Below are positions 7,538-13,745 of a stretch of 24,536 bases of DNA, in pieces. Numbering within the stretch: position 1 is the stretch's first letter; every line of letters begins with the position of its first letter. Made by a program: the position numbers and the translations under genes. The notes under the pieces were generated by a model. The model made no database searches, was not told the DNA's origin, and saw nothing but the letters and a program-made list of their open reading frames with translations. Origin of the DNA: a virus; the IMG/VR virus record IMGVR_UViG_3300035701_000280, positions 1-24,536 of that record; one strand, written 5' to 3'.

Positions 7538-9514
7538 TTATTTCACCCCTGTCACCCACACGAGCTCCCGTTTCGCCCGCGTGATCGCGACGTAGCCGAT
7601 GTTGAATTCCTCGGTCTGTTTAGCGGCGGCCGGACGATACTCGGCGCACGAGCATCGAGGGCAGCGGGCCGCACCCCAGCCGTGCCGGTGCCCGCATTCG
7701 CAGCTCACGTGCAGGTAGAGCGTATCGCGCAGCACCCATACGCGATTGGACTCAAGCCCCTTCGCCTTGTGCACGGTCGAGCAGACGATGAAGGCGCCGC
7801 GGGAATCGACCGCGACATCGCCGAACAGCGTGTCGATGCGCGCCTCGATCTCATGGATGCCGGTAACGCCTTCGCTGATGGCAACGAGAGTCCGCGCCTT
7901 GTCGCGGATGTTGTCTACCTTGCCGGGAAGGTCGGCGCGCTCGGCCCGGGCGACCTCACGATCCTCCCATTCACGCAGGCGGTCCAGCCAGACAGGGATA
8001 GGCGTAGTAGCGCCGGTGCTACCCTGATACAAGAGCGGACCCGCGGCCAGTTTGCGCGCGATGGATTTGAGATTCGTGCCGATATCGCGGCCCTCGATAC
8101 GGGTCCGCTTGCCGGCGCGGATGAGTGCCATCGCGACGGCGACAAGGGGAGCGTTGGTGCGCGAGAGGACGAAATCGCCTACCGCCGCGGTAGCGAGAAG
8201 GCGATCGAGGTCGGCGGCGGTAACACTGCCCTCATGCGGCGCGCCCGGTAGGAAATCCGGTACGATTTTCGCTGCCTCGGCGACAATGGCGCGGCCACAG
8301 CGATAAGTCGTGTTGAGCCCCAACTCAGTCGCGTGGAGCTCATGCTTGAGCCGATCGAGCGAGCCGGTGTCGGCGCCGCGGAAGCCGTAGATCGCCTGCC
8401 GGTCGTCGCCCACGATCGCGATGCGGCCACTGGGAGCCAACATGCCCAGCGCGATCTCGAGCTGAGGTGCGCTCATGTCCTGCGCCTCATCCACCACGAC
8501 GAGATCATAGGCCGGCCGCAGCCAGCCATTACGGACCGGCAGATAGATCATGTCGGCGAAGTCGATGCCAGCAATGGGACGAGTAGCGGCGGCGAGCTCC
8601 ATCGCCTCGATCGCGCGCCCGCAGACGAAGGCGGTATCGTAGCCCTCAGCCACCCAATCGTCATCGGGAACGCAATCGAACACGATCGCGGCGAGAGCGA
8701 GATCGGCGGCGGCGGTGACGTGAGGGTGAATCTCGCGGGCGACGGTGTGAAGCTTGGAAATGAGCCGCTTCACCTGATCGGGAACGTGAGGAGAGCAGAC
8801 GGCGTCAGTAAGCTTCGCAGCACGACCGCGGCGCCCATCCTCATCTACGCGGATGCCCTCCCAGCGGCGGCGCACGCAGCGGAAGCCGATCGAATGAAGG
8901 GTGGCGGCCTCGGCACTGGAATTGGTAAGGCGCTCCTGGAGCTCGACCGCGATGCGCTTGTTGAAGGCGGCGAGGAGGATGCGGCGCTCGGGTGCGCGGC
9001 CTATGGCAGCGAGAATGGTGGTGGTCTTGCCGGTGCCGGCGCGGGCGCGCACGACGAGGTGAAGAGGAAGGTTGCTGACACCGCGGCGGGCGGGATGTGC
9101 GAACCAGGCGAATATCGCCTCCTGCTGCGCGCTCCAGCGCTGCTCAACCTCGAACGTGCCCATCGGGGCGACGGCACGCACCTCGCTGAACGGGGAGGCG
9201 GGCTCGAATACGGCAAGCGAGGCGGCCGCGGCGGGAGTGAGCTGCGCAACCGGCGCTCCGATCAGCGATGCGCAATTCTTCGCGTGCGCGTCGGCGCCGT
9301 GCTGTTTCGGCTTCTGCGCGTTACCGGAGGCGGCGCAATCGCACGCGGCGAACCCGACCCGCGAGCGCGCCTCCTCCCTCCTGAATATTGCGGTCCGCTT
9401 GCAGCTCGCACAGGTGACCTTATCCGGATCGCCCGTGAAAAAAAGAGGCACACCCCGCGCGTTTGCACCGCACGCGGGCGCGGCATCGCGCGAGATCTCC
9501 AGATGGACCCTCAT
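7538..9514 (-). CDS. UvrD/Rep-like superfamily 1 DNA helicase with extra Cys clusters
   Basis: 658 aa. The start is an ATG overlapping the previous stop (ATGA), with GGCGAGG upstream; an ATG nine codons earlier is less likely. Helicase motifs in order: RARAGTGKTTT (Walker A, K163), VVVDEAQDM (Walker B, D342-E343), VGDDRQAIYGFRGAD (motif III), NTTYRCGRAI (IV), STVHKAKGLE (V) and NIGYVAITRAKREL (VI). It should unwind DNA 3'-5' as UvrD-family enzymes do. Two Cys groups are unusual. The N-terminus has VTCASCKR with further Cys. Between motifs V and VI lies SCECGHRHGWGAARCPRCSC (residues 604-623), a zinc-ribbon-like insertion. The 120-residue N-terminal extension has no motif I know. Its place in an early operon suggests a role in phage replication or recombination. 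Confidence 0.9.
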   Translation of the reverse strand: MRVHLEISRDAAPACGANARGVPLFFTGDPDKVTCASCKRTAIFRREEARSRVGFAACDCAASGNAQKPKQHGADAHAKNCASLIGAPVAQLTPAAAASLAVFEPASPFSEVRAVAPMGTFEVEQRWSAQQEAIFAWFAHPARRGVSNLPLHLVVRARAGTGKTTTILAAIGRAPERRILLAAFNKRIAVELQERLTNSSAEAATLHSIGFRCVRRRWEGIRVDEDGRRGRAAKLTDAVCSPHVPDQVKRLISKLHTVAREIHPHVTAAADLALAAIVFDCVPDDDWVAEGYDTAFVCGRAIEAMELAAATRPIAGIDFADMIYLPVRNGWLRPAYDLVVVDEAQDMSAPQLEIALGMLAPSGRIAIVGDDRQAIYGFRGADTGSLDRLKHELHATELGLNTTYRCGRAIVAEAAKIVPDFLPGAPHEGSVTAADLDRLLATAAVGDFVLSRTNAPLVAVAMALIRAGKRTRIEGRDIGTNLKSIARKLAAGPLLYQGSTGATTPIPVWLDRLREWEDREVARAERADLPGKVDNIRDKARTLVAISEGVTGIHEIEARIDTLFGDVAVDSRGAFIVCSTVHKAKGLESNRVWVLRDTLYLHVSCECGHRHGWGAARCPRCSCAEYRPAAAKQTEEFNIGYVAITRAKRELVWVTGVK

Positions 9515-10110
9515 CGCTGCCTCGCCGGATCGCTGAGCCATATATTAAGCGTGTCGTGGATGGCGGCGAGGGCGCGGCGCCGGTTGGCTTCGCAGCCATC
9601 GGCGATGACGTGGCTGACCACCAACCGCATGTGATCGAGCTCCGGTCCGGTCACGCGAACCAGAGCGGACTCGATTCCGTCGGGTACCAGCGGGAGCGGG
9701 ATCGCGTAGTCGTTGCGCGTCTCGATGCTCGGCCGGTAAGGTGCGCGGTCCGCCAGCGCCTCGATGTCACTCCACTCCTGCCCGGCGATGTAGGCGGCGC
9801 GCTCATCCGGCGCCGCGACGATCGTATGCGCGAAGCGGACCGCGCCGGGGCCGAACTCAGCGAGCAGGCGCGTGTTCGCGATCGCCTGGACGTAGAGCCA
9901 GCGGGAGCGAGATACGGGCTGCGCTGCCGCAGGTGAGAGAAGCTGCGCTGCCTCCTCAGGCGAGATCGCGCGAGGATCGGCAAGTGAGAGCTGAGCCGGC
10001 CGATCGGTTGGATTGTCGTCATTAGGTGTGCGCGCAGCCTCGATCGCGCGCAAGCTGGCCTCGAACTGCCGCTGCGTGATCTTCTTCTCTCCGCCAAGCT
10101 TCCTATTCAT
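9511..10110 (-). CDS. Hypothetical protein upstream of the SF1 helicase
   Basis: 199 aa. The ATG is preceded by GGAGA, and the stop overlaps the helicase ATG (ATGA). I do not recognise a family. The first 55 residues are charged and Pro/Asp-rich. A helical region follows (RSRWLYVQAIANTRLLAEFG), then a mixed segment with an Asp/Glu/Arg-rich middle. Near the end is a helix with two His and one Cys (LDHMRLVVSHVIADGCEANR). No Cys pairs, membrane segment or signal peptide is seen. Tight coupling to the helicase suggests the two proteins act together or are needed at a set ratio, but that is inference. Confidence 0.7.
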   Translation of the reverse strand: MNRKLGGEKKITQRQFEASLRAIEAARTPNDDNPTDRPAQLSLADPRAISPEEAAQLLSPAAAQPVSRSRWLYVQAIANTRLLAEFGPGAVRFAHTIVAAPDERAAYIAGQEWSDIEALADRAPYRPSIETRNDYAIPLPLVPDGIESALVRVTGPELDHMRLVVSHVIADGCEANRRRALAAIHDTLNIWLSDPARQR

Positions 10111-10136
10111 ATTGCGTCTCCATTTCTGAGCGAAGC

Positions 10137-10421
10137 CTACTCGCTGATGACCTCGCGAATGACGCGGACCTTACCGATCTGAACTGCGTGCAGTCGCGGC
10201 GGTACCGCCTTGTCGTAGTAGAGCACGAACAGCCGCTTGCCGGTGCCGAATTCGGGATCGGCGAATCGCTCGCTCGTCGTGACGAAGTGGGCGAAATCGG
10301 GCAACACCGAGATCGCTGCAATGGTACGGCACTGGAAGTCACTCAATGCCGGCGAGAAAACGAGCTCGTGCTGCTCCTCCATCCGATCGAATGCGGCGAA
10401 CTGCGGCGCTACCGTCGTCAT
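10137..10421 (-). CDS. Hypothetical small protein, first gene after promoter at 10441
   Basis: 94 aa. The ATG at 10421 sits seven bases after GGAGG; the GTG at 10427 is too close to that site. The promoter's expected start point near 10434 leaves a leader of only about 13 nt that still contains the ribosome site. The protein is mostly mixed alpha/beta, with a hydrophobic stretch in KRLFVLYYDKAVPPRL and a short basic/acidic end. No family recognised. It heads the transcription unit that continues into the 199-aa protein and the SF1 helicase. Confidence 0.7.
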   Translation of the reverse strand: MTTVAPQFAAFDRMEEQHELVFSPALSDFQCRTIAAISVLPDFAHFVTTSERFADPEFGTGKRLFVLYYDKAVPPRLHAVQIGKVRVIREVISE

Positions 10422-10440
10422 GTTCACACCTCCACTACCG

Positions 10441-10470
10441 ATTCTACCACGCCCGGTGTCCGTTTGTCAA
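10441..10470 (-). promoter_or_regulatory. Promoter, TTGACA-N18-TGG-TAGAAT type, leftward
   Basis: On the minus strand the -35 TTGACA (10470-10465) and the -10 TAGAAT (10446-10441) are 18 bp apart. TGG precedes the -10, giving an extended -10. The spacer, AACGGACACCGGGCGTGG, resembles those at 11117 and 15068. ACC-N6-GGT spans its end and the first base of the -10. It drives the gene at 10421 and probably the helicase operon. Confidence 0.85.
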
Positions 10471-10487
10471 TGAGCGATCCCGCCGTA

Positions 10488-10700
10488 TCACGTTTGCAAC
10501 ACGAGCCGGCTCTCGCCCTGCTCACGCGCGATCTTGACCACAGCACGGCGCGCACCCGAATAACGCCCGCTGACGTGGAGGATATCGCCACTATCGCCAC
10601 AGCGGAACCGCCAGATACGGACGGTCCCGATGTCCTGCGGGCGACCGTGCGCGGCGGCGAACTCGGCGACATCGACCGTGACCGGGCATGTGAGCTTCAC
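10488..10700 (-). CDS. Hypothetical small protein
   Basis: 70 aa from a GTG that overlaps the preceding stop (GTGA), with GAGG upstream. The frame is open far upstream, but that part is an antisense-like shadow of neighbouring genes. The protein is a compact alpha/beta-like chain: KLTCPVTVDVAEFAAAHG, then RIWRFRCGDSGDILHVSG with two Cys overall, and a basic helix (RRAVVKIAREQGESRL). No recognised family. It is the third gene of the three-gene unit that starts at the 11117-11146 promoter and ends just before the next promoter. Confidence 0.7.
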   Translation of the reverse strand: MKLTCPVTVDVAEFAAAHGRPQDIGTVRIWRFRCGDSGDILHVSGRYSGARRAVVKIAREQGESRLVLQT

Positions 10701-10906
10701 GGCCGTGCTCCTCTCTTGGTTAACGCGACTATTACCGCCGTCTGGACTGGGCGAGATAACCATCGCCAGCACAGGTGCAGTGCCGGATCGCGCTGATAGC
10801 TGAGGGCAATATTGAGACCCGTCTGCGCCGGCTGCGGGACCAGATCCGCGATGGCGCGCAGATCGATGTGGGCGAAGCGCCCCGGGACTGGGCGGGATTC
10901 GCTCAT
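10697..10906 (-). CDS. Hypothetical small protein
   Basis: 69 aa. The ATG overlaps the previous stop (ATGA), GGAGG is at the right distance, and the stop overlaps the next GTG. The sequence has a polar N-terminus (MSESRPVPGRFAHIDLRAIA), a central helix and a Trp/Arg/Cys segment (LHLCWRWLSRPVQTAVIVAL). The last part is moderately hydrophobic but short for a membrane span. No family recognised. Confidence 0.65.
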   Translation of the reverse strand: MSESRPVPGRFAHIDLRAIADLVPQPAQTGLNIALSYQRDPALHLCWRWLSRPVQTAVIVALTKRGARP

Positions 10907-11079
10907 TTCCGCCTCCGCAGCGCACGCAGCGCCGGCAACCATCGAGTCGCCTGCCGCGCCGGGGCGGGCGCATCGGGAGCGCCATCGGCGAGATCGTCGA
11001 GGTAATCCTCAAGCGCGTCCAGATAGGCGGTCTCGCTGTCGAGATCCGTCTCCGCCGGGAATGAAAGCGTCCGGTCCAT
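10903..11079 (-). CDS. Hypothetical small acidic protein
   Basis: 58 aa from the ATG at 11079, preceded by GGGAGG. A start 13 codons earlier is rejected because it lacks this site and falls almost on the promoter start point. The first half is strongly acidic (AETDLDSETAYLDALEDYLDDL), and the second half is basic with Trp and ends RALRRRK. This charge split is typical of small early phage proteins, including inhibitors, but no function is assigned. It is the first gene after the promoter at 11117-11146. Confidence 0.68.
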   Translation of the reverse strand: MDRTLSFPAETDLDSETAYLDALEDYLDDLADGAPDAPAPARQATRWLPALRALRRRK

Positions 11080-11116
11080 GGGTCCTCCCTTTTGTTCCCC
11101 TCGCCGGGACCCCTCC

Positions 11117-11146
11117 ATCTTACCACGAGGGGTGCCCGTTTGTCAA
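11117..11146 (-). promoter_or_regulatory. Promoter, TTGACA-N18-TGG-TAAGAT type, leftward
   Basis: The -35 TTGACA (11146-11141) and the -10 TAAGAT (11122-11117) are 18 bp apart on the minus strand, with TGG before the -10. The spacer AACGGGCACCCCTCGTGG closely matches the one at 10441. The TGA stop of the upstream gene lies inside the -35 hexamer. It would start the three-gene unit beginning at 11079. Confidence 0.82.
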
Positions 11147-11370
11147 GTGGCGGACGTGCGCGGAAACCTTGGCCCCTTCTCACGCCCGCAGCGTGGGCAC
11201 CAATACGAGCGTCGGTAAAGCTTCCCGAGCATCGAGCCACAGCGACATTGGCTACGCCAGTCTCCGACGATTGTCGAGCCAGGCGAAGCAACGAACGAAC
11301 GCCATGCCGCGGAACGTTCGCGCTCATCCTGTGACGCCCATCGGCCGCCGATTCGCCTAAGACTGATCAT
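11143..11370 (-). CDS. Small zinc-ribbon protein
   Basis: 75 aa. The ATG is 3 nt after the preceding stop. The C-terminal half has QCRCGSMLG and, 14 residues on, YWCPRCGREKG: two CxC/CxxC clusters typical of a zinc ribbon. The N-terminal half is basic with Trp and Ser. Its TGA stop is shared with the -35 hexamer of the 11117-11146 promoter, so gene end and promoter are fused. The function is unknown; nucleic-acid binding is plausible from the ribbon and its charge. Confidence 0.7.
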   Translation of the reverse strand: MISLRRIGGRWASQDERERSAAWRSFVASPGSTIVGDWRSQCRCGSMLGKLYRRSYWCPRCGREKGPRFPRTSAT

Positions 11371-11373
11371 GGC

Positions 11374-11763
11374 TTACAGCTTCCATACCGAGCCGTCGTA
11401 GTCGGTCGTCGGCGTGCCGTTCACGATGGTCATCAGTTTGGCCGCGCTCGCCGGGATCTCGCTCGCGCTGATGATGTCCTGCGCGATGCGCCGCATCCAG
11501 CCGTGGAAGCGGGCGTCGTGGCCCTGCGCGAAATGGCGATGAGGCTTGCAGGTCGAGCCGCAGCCACAGGCGCACGAGCCGCCATTCAGCTCGGTACTGT
11601 CGCTGCGGCGGATGACCGCGAGCTGGGCGCGGCGATAGGCGCGCTTGCTCCCGTCCGATTCGACCAGGTACCAGCCGCGCGAGTAGCGCTTCACGATGCC
11701 GGTCTTGCGCCCGGCGCGGACCTTGGCCCCATTCGCGATGGTAGCGGTGCCGGTGTTCGTCAT
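11374..11763 (-). CDS. SH3-like plus Cys/GHDAR-motif protein
   Basis: 129 aa from the ATG at 11763 with AAGGAGA upstream. Residues about 10-50 look like a KOW/SH3-type barrel (GAKVRAGRKTGIVKRYSRGW then YLVESDGSKRAYRRAQL). The middle holds CACGCGSTCKP, then HFAQGHDARFHGWMRRIAQ. The end is TPTTDYDGSVWKL. The same order of SH3-like strand region, C.CGCG..T, F..GHDARF.GW and PTTDY.G recurs in the rightward protein at 15108, so the two are paralogues. CGCG...GHDAR modules occur in small phage and actinobacterial proteins, and the four Cys and His suggest a metal knuckle. No function is established to my knowledge. Confidence 0.75.
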   Translation of the reverse strand: MTNTGTATIANGAKVRAGRKTGIVKRYSRGWYLVESDGSKRAYRRAQLAVIRRSDSTELNGGSCACGCGSTCKPHRHFAQGHDARFHGWMRRIAQDIISASEIPASAAKLMTIVNGTPTTDYDGSVWKL

Positions 11764-11791
11764 TGTCGTGTCTCCTTGTTGCCGAGTTATG

Positions 11792-11881
11792 CTAGTCCCG
11801 CACGAGCCGGCGACCGATGATCGCCAGCGGAATTTGCAGCGCACCAATTATGAGTAAAGCGGTCAGCATTGCGCCACCCAT
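11792..11881 (-). CDS. 29-aa membrane peptide
   Basis: A short frame whose ATG overlaps the preceding stop as TGATG, a classic coupling arrangement. The peptide is MGGAMLTALLIIGALQIPLA followed by IIGRRLVRD: one hydrophobic span of about 20 residues, then a basic tail that would favour a cytoplasmic C-terminus. A second frame over the same bases (starting near 12038) has no such coherence. Membrane-directed early phage peptides often act on the host, but this is inference. Confidence 0.55.
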   Translation of the reverse strand: MGGAMLTALLIIGALQIPLAIIGRRLVRD

Positions 11882-12078
11882 CAAAAGTCCCGATCGTACT
11901 CGTAGGCGAAGCGAGCCGCGCGCTCGAATGCAAGCTCGCGCCTGTGCGCTGCATCGTGCCGGCGCTGCGATCTTGCCGCCTTCGCTTGTCGGCAGTCGTG
12001 GCACAGGCCGGTCGCATGGGCGCGGGCGTAATTGCCACAACGGGAGCAGATCATGACGGCAGTAGCGGTAGCGCTCAT
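11881..12078 (-). CDS. Small zinc-ribbon protein
   Basis: 65 aa from the ATG at 12078, which overlaps the previous stop (ATGA). MICSRCGNYARAHATGLCHD followed by C (C-x2-C...C-x2-C) is a compact zinc-ribbon unit near the N-terminus. A strongly charged helix follows with many Arg, Ala and His (RSQRRHDAAHRRELAFERAA), ending in FAYEYDRDF. The frame can be extended upstream to 12270, but that portion lies over the DnaJ-like gene and has shadow composition. Unknown function; possibly binds nucleic acid. Confidence 0.68.
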   Translation of the reverse strand: MSATATAVMICSRCGNYARAHATGLCHDCRQAKAARSQRRHDAAHRRELAFERAARFAYEYDRDF

Positions 12079-12542
12079 TTTGTCACCTCGCTCTCGGTGA
12101 TCGTCGCGCCCTTCAGTTTGCGCGCCAGCTCCACGACGCGGAGCCAGTCGGCGCCGGCCGGCATCCGAATGACCGTCTGATCGGATCGCACGCACCATCC
12201 TGTGTCGATCACCGGCGGCCTGTGCTTGAGCGTGAACGTGATCCAGGGAATGCCAGTAGGATCGCTGCACCCGCCCGGCTCGATGGCGGTGACACGGACA
12301 CGAGAGCTGCTCACGCGAATCAGGTCGCCTACCTTCACATCGGCGACCGCGATCGTGAAGTTGGCGACGATGAACTCCTCGATCTTGGCGCGGGCGGAAG
12401 CGCCCTTACGCGTGATGCTCTTCCCCGAGCCCGCGCACTTGAAGCAGGTCGTGCCGTAGCGCTGGCAGTAGGAATAATGGCCGCTCCCGCCGCAACGGGA
12501 ACAGGAGCCGATCTCGTAGGTAATGGTGGTTTTGGTAGCCAT
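12075..12542 (-). CDS. DnaJ-type Cys-rich domain protein
   Basis: 155 aa; ATG 4 nt after the preceding stop. Residues 14-41 contain CSRCGGSGHYSYC and CFKCAGSGK, the C-x2-C-x-G-S-G repeats of a DnaJ central zinc finger (one pair of units instead of two). Then comes a region rich in beta strands with VKVGDLIRVSSSRVRVTAIE and WITFTLKHRPPVID, and a basic helical end. There is no J-domain, so it is not a chaperone DnaJ; it is a stand-alone zinc domain fused to an unknown beta domain. It is the second gene of the leftward arm. Confidence 0.75.
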   Translation of the reverse strand: MATKTTITYEIGSCSRCGGSGHYSYCQRYGTTCFKCAGSGKSITRKGASARAKIEEFIVANFTIAVADVKVGDLIRVSSSRVRVTAIEPGGCSDPTGIPWITFTLKHRPPVIDTGWCVRSDQTVIRMPAGADWLRVVELARKLKGATITESEVTK

Positions 12543-12546
12543 GGCG

Positions 12547-12762
12547 CTATTCCCAGCTTCCGTCGCGGTTGCGGCTCAGGCCAGACGAGCGGCAGATATC
12601 GTAGCGGGCGCGCCCGGCCGAATTGCGAGCGTTGCGACGGCGCAGGATGGCCCGCAGCTCGACGCAGCGGGAGTCGAGCTGTCCGGGCGGGAGAAGCGAT
12701 ACCCGCGCCCGCAGCTCGCGCCTGATTTCCTCTGTGCTCCGTCCGACCATGTTGTCCGCCAT
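12547..12762 (-). CDS. Hypothetical basic protein, first leftward gene
   Basis: 71 aa from the ATG at 12762, with AGGAGGTAGCGAG immediately upstream; an earlier ATG at 12804 lacks a ribosome site. The sequence is Arg-rich and mostly helical (VGRSTEEIRRELRARVSLLP, then RCVELRAILRRRNARN). It ends SGLSRNRDGSWE. It is the first gene leftward of the divergent control region, and its leader is identical over 13 bases to that of the first rightward gene at 13263. Function unknown; its position makes a regulator plausible, but there is no clear HTH. Confidence 0.65.
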   Translation of the reverse strand: MADNMVGRSTEEIRRELRARVSLLPPGQLDSRCVELRAILRRRNARNSAGRARYDICRSSGLSRNRDGSWE

Positions 12763-12805
12763 CTCGCTACCTCCTATCCGGTAAATATGCACAGACCGTG
12801 CCACG

Positions 12806-12847
12806 ACGAGCAGATTCTACCGGGCAACGAGCAGATTCTGCCGGGTG
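12806..12847. repeat. Tandem 21-bp direct repeat (two units)
   Basis: Two head-to-tail units, 12806-12826 and 12827-12847, differ at three positions. Each contains GAGCAGATTCT(A/G)CCGGG. They lie between the first leftward gene and the first CCGG palindrome. On the minus strand the left unit presents GGTAGAAT, like the -10 of the promoter family, but no -35 match is at the right distance. They could be iterated protein sites. Confidence 0.8.
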
Positions 12848-12850
12848 CGA

Positions 12851-12871
12851 CAACCACAACCGGTTGGGGTA
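12851..12871 (+). repeat. Repeat A1: 21-bp element with 18-bp near-palindrome
   Basis: Identical over 21 bp to the copy at 13182-13202. Its core, ACCACAACCGGTTGGGGT at 12853-12870, is a palindrome broken at a single symmetric pair, and CAACCGGTTG is a perfect dyad. A related inverted copy lies at 13038-13057. A repressor or initiator dimer site is the natural reading. Confidence 0.75.
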
Positions 12872-12970
12872 GGCAAAAGCGAAACCTACCGCCGAGCCGA
12901 GCAGAAACCTGTTCTCGAAACCGTCTCCACTAGGCTAAGGCGAAGGTGGCGATACTGTTGAATGGGGTCG

Positions 12971-12986
12971 TGTCGGCCGGTCAACA
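12971..12986. repeat. Operator-like dyad B1 (16 bp)
   Basis: TGTCGGCCGGTCAACA. With B2 and B3 it fits TGTYRRCCRGYCAACA, an imperfect palindrome centred on CCGG. It is followed directly by the left arm of an 11-bp inverted repeat. Confidence 0.6.
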
Positions 12987-13037
12987 GCGAAAATGTAGCA
13001 CCGCGCTACGGATCGGGGTAGTATTGCCTATCCGACA

Positions 13038-13057
13038 CCACTACCGGTTGTAGTTGG
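13038..13057 (-). repeat. Repeat A3: diverged inverted copy
   Basis: Read on the minus strand this begins with a Trp-codon-free run of CCAACTACAACCGGTAGTGG, resembling the A1/A2 core in opposite orientation. CTAC/GTAG arms flank the CCGG centre. Confidence 0.5.
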
Positions 13058-13077
13058 AGAGGTAATCGAGATGGCGA

Positions 13078-13093
13078 TGTCGGCCAGCCAACA
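13078..13093. repeat. Operator-like dyad B2 (16 bp)
   Basis: TGTCGGCCAGCCAACA, two mismatches from B1. Its last bases overlap the right arm of the 11-bp inverted repeat at 13091-13101. Confidence 0.6.
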
Positions 13094-13109
13094 TTTTCGC
13101 TATCCGCGG

Positions 13110-13125
13110 TGTCAACCGGTCAACA
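13110..13125. repeat. Operator-like dyad B3 (16 bp)
   Basis: TGTCAACCGGTCAACA, the most symmetrical of the three B sites. It includes ACCGGT and shares AACCGG with repeats A1/A2. B2 and B3 are 32 bp apart, about three helical turns, on the same face of the DNA. Confidence 0.6.
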
Positions 13126-13181
13126 TGGCGGGAGCGGGTCCGGGAGGCGCCAGACCGGGCTCGTAGCGGTGGACGGGCGCG

Positions 13182-13202
13182 CAACCACAACCGGTTGGGG
13201 TA
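13182..13202 (+). repeat. Repeat A2: second copy of the 21-bp CCGG element
   Basis: Exact second copy of the 12851-12871 element, about 60 bp before the first rightward gene and about 30-50 bp upstream of its ribosome site region. Together the two copies bracket the central dyads. Confidence 0.75.
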
Positions 13203-13262
13203 ATGACAGCGACAAAATTGGTGGCACGAAGGATGCATTCTGAATCGGCAGGAGGTAGCGAG

Positions 13263-13733
13263 ATGAAGCGCACGAAATCGACACTCAAACTCGGCACGAT
13301 CAGCGAAGGCACGCTCCGCAACGAGGACCTGATCCCGGCGTTCCTGGACGCGGCGGAAGGGCTACGGCTCACGCGCGAGGAGCGCGCGACGGTCCGCAAC
13401 ATCCGGCGCGAGAGCGAGCAGGAAGGCTACTACGAAGGCGCCGACACCTATCGCGATGCGAGCGCCGATGTGGACACGCTCAGCGACATCCTCAATGCGC
13501 ACTGCCCCGATCTGACCTACTTCGGCCCGCTCGAAGGCGACGGCGCCTGCTTCGGGTGCTGGACCGACAACGACGCAATCGAGAGCATGAAGCACGACGG
13601 CGATATCTACCAGTGTGCCGAGCTCAGCAACGACATCCGCGCCCGCTACCAGCTCGTCGTGACCGACCACGGCAACGAGACGCTGTATCGTCGCGCCGGG
13701 AATCGCTGGATCGAGGTGTGGTCGGTAGTGTAA
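13263..13733 (+). CDS. Hypothetical protein, first rightward gene
   Basis: 156 aa from the ATG at 13263, with AGGAGGTAGCGAG upstream; 20 codons of open frame before it have no ribosome site. The sequence is acidic. It includes FLDAAEGLRLTREERATVRN, ANVDTL-like spacing, and a segment PDLTYFGPLEGDGACFGCW then TDNDAIESM. The YFG...GDGA..G.W pattern is one I associate with uncharacterised phage and plasmid proteins, but no function is known to me. The C-terminus is strand-rich (YQLVVTDHGNETLYRRAGNR). As first gene of the arm it may be an early host-interaction or regulatory protein. Confidence 0.75.
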   Translation: MKRTKSTLKLGTISEGTLRNEDLIPAFLDAAEGLRLTREERATVRNIRRESEQEGYYEGADTYRDASADVDTLSDILNAHCPDLTYFGPLEGDGACFGCWTDNDAIESMKHDGDIYQCAELSNDIRARYQLVVTDHGNETLYRRAGNRWIEVWSVV

Positions 13734-13745
13734 TCGCGTCTTGCG

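Larger units (their letters stand above)
12986..13101. repeat. 11-bp inverted repeat with long spacer
   Basis: AGCGAAAATGT at 12986-12996 and its exact reverse complement ACATTTTCGCT at 13091-13101 flank 94 bp. Each arm touches a B dyad (B1 and B2). This layout suggests a looped complex or an origin-like structure. Confidence 0.6.
12763..13262. promoter_or_regulatory. Divergent control region between leftward and rightward arms
   Basis: Five hundred bases without a supported gene, between two transcription arms that read away from each other. It holds a 21-bp tandem repeat, two copies of a 21-bp repeat with an 18-bp near-palindrome, a related inverted dyad, three 16-bp CCGG-centred near-palindromes and an 11-bp inverted repeat, all listed separately. 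Short dyads such as GTAGC/GCTAC (12995-13009) add to the structure. No site fits the TTGACA-N18 promoter family well, so the promoters of both first genes may need an activator or a phage polymerase. An operator array or replication origin are the two readings. Confidence 0.7.

Noticed and set aside
8333-9634. 433-codon plus-strand frame
   Set aside because: Antisense to the SF1 helicase gene, which has all its motifs; composition is Gly/Arg/His-rich noise.
10701-11327. Long upstream extension of the 70-aa gene at 10488
   Set aside because: It would cover two other coupled genes and a promoter; the GTG at 10700 has a ribosome site and GTGA coupling.
12806-12847. CRISPR-like array
   Set aside because: Only two head-to-tail units with no spacers and no cas genes; the same applies to the 25-bp-period repeats at 19289 and 19518.
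13041-13402. Minus-strand frames of 65 and 96 codons in and near the control region
   Set aside because: They overlap the operator-like repeats and the first rightward gene, have no ribosome site, and show random composition.
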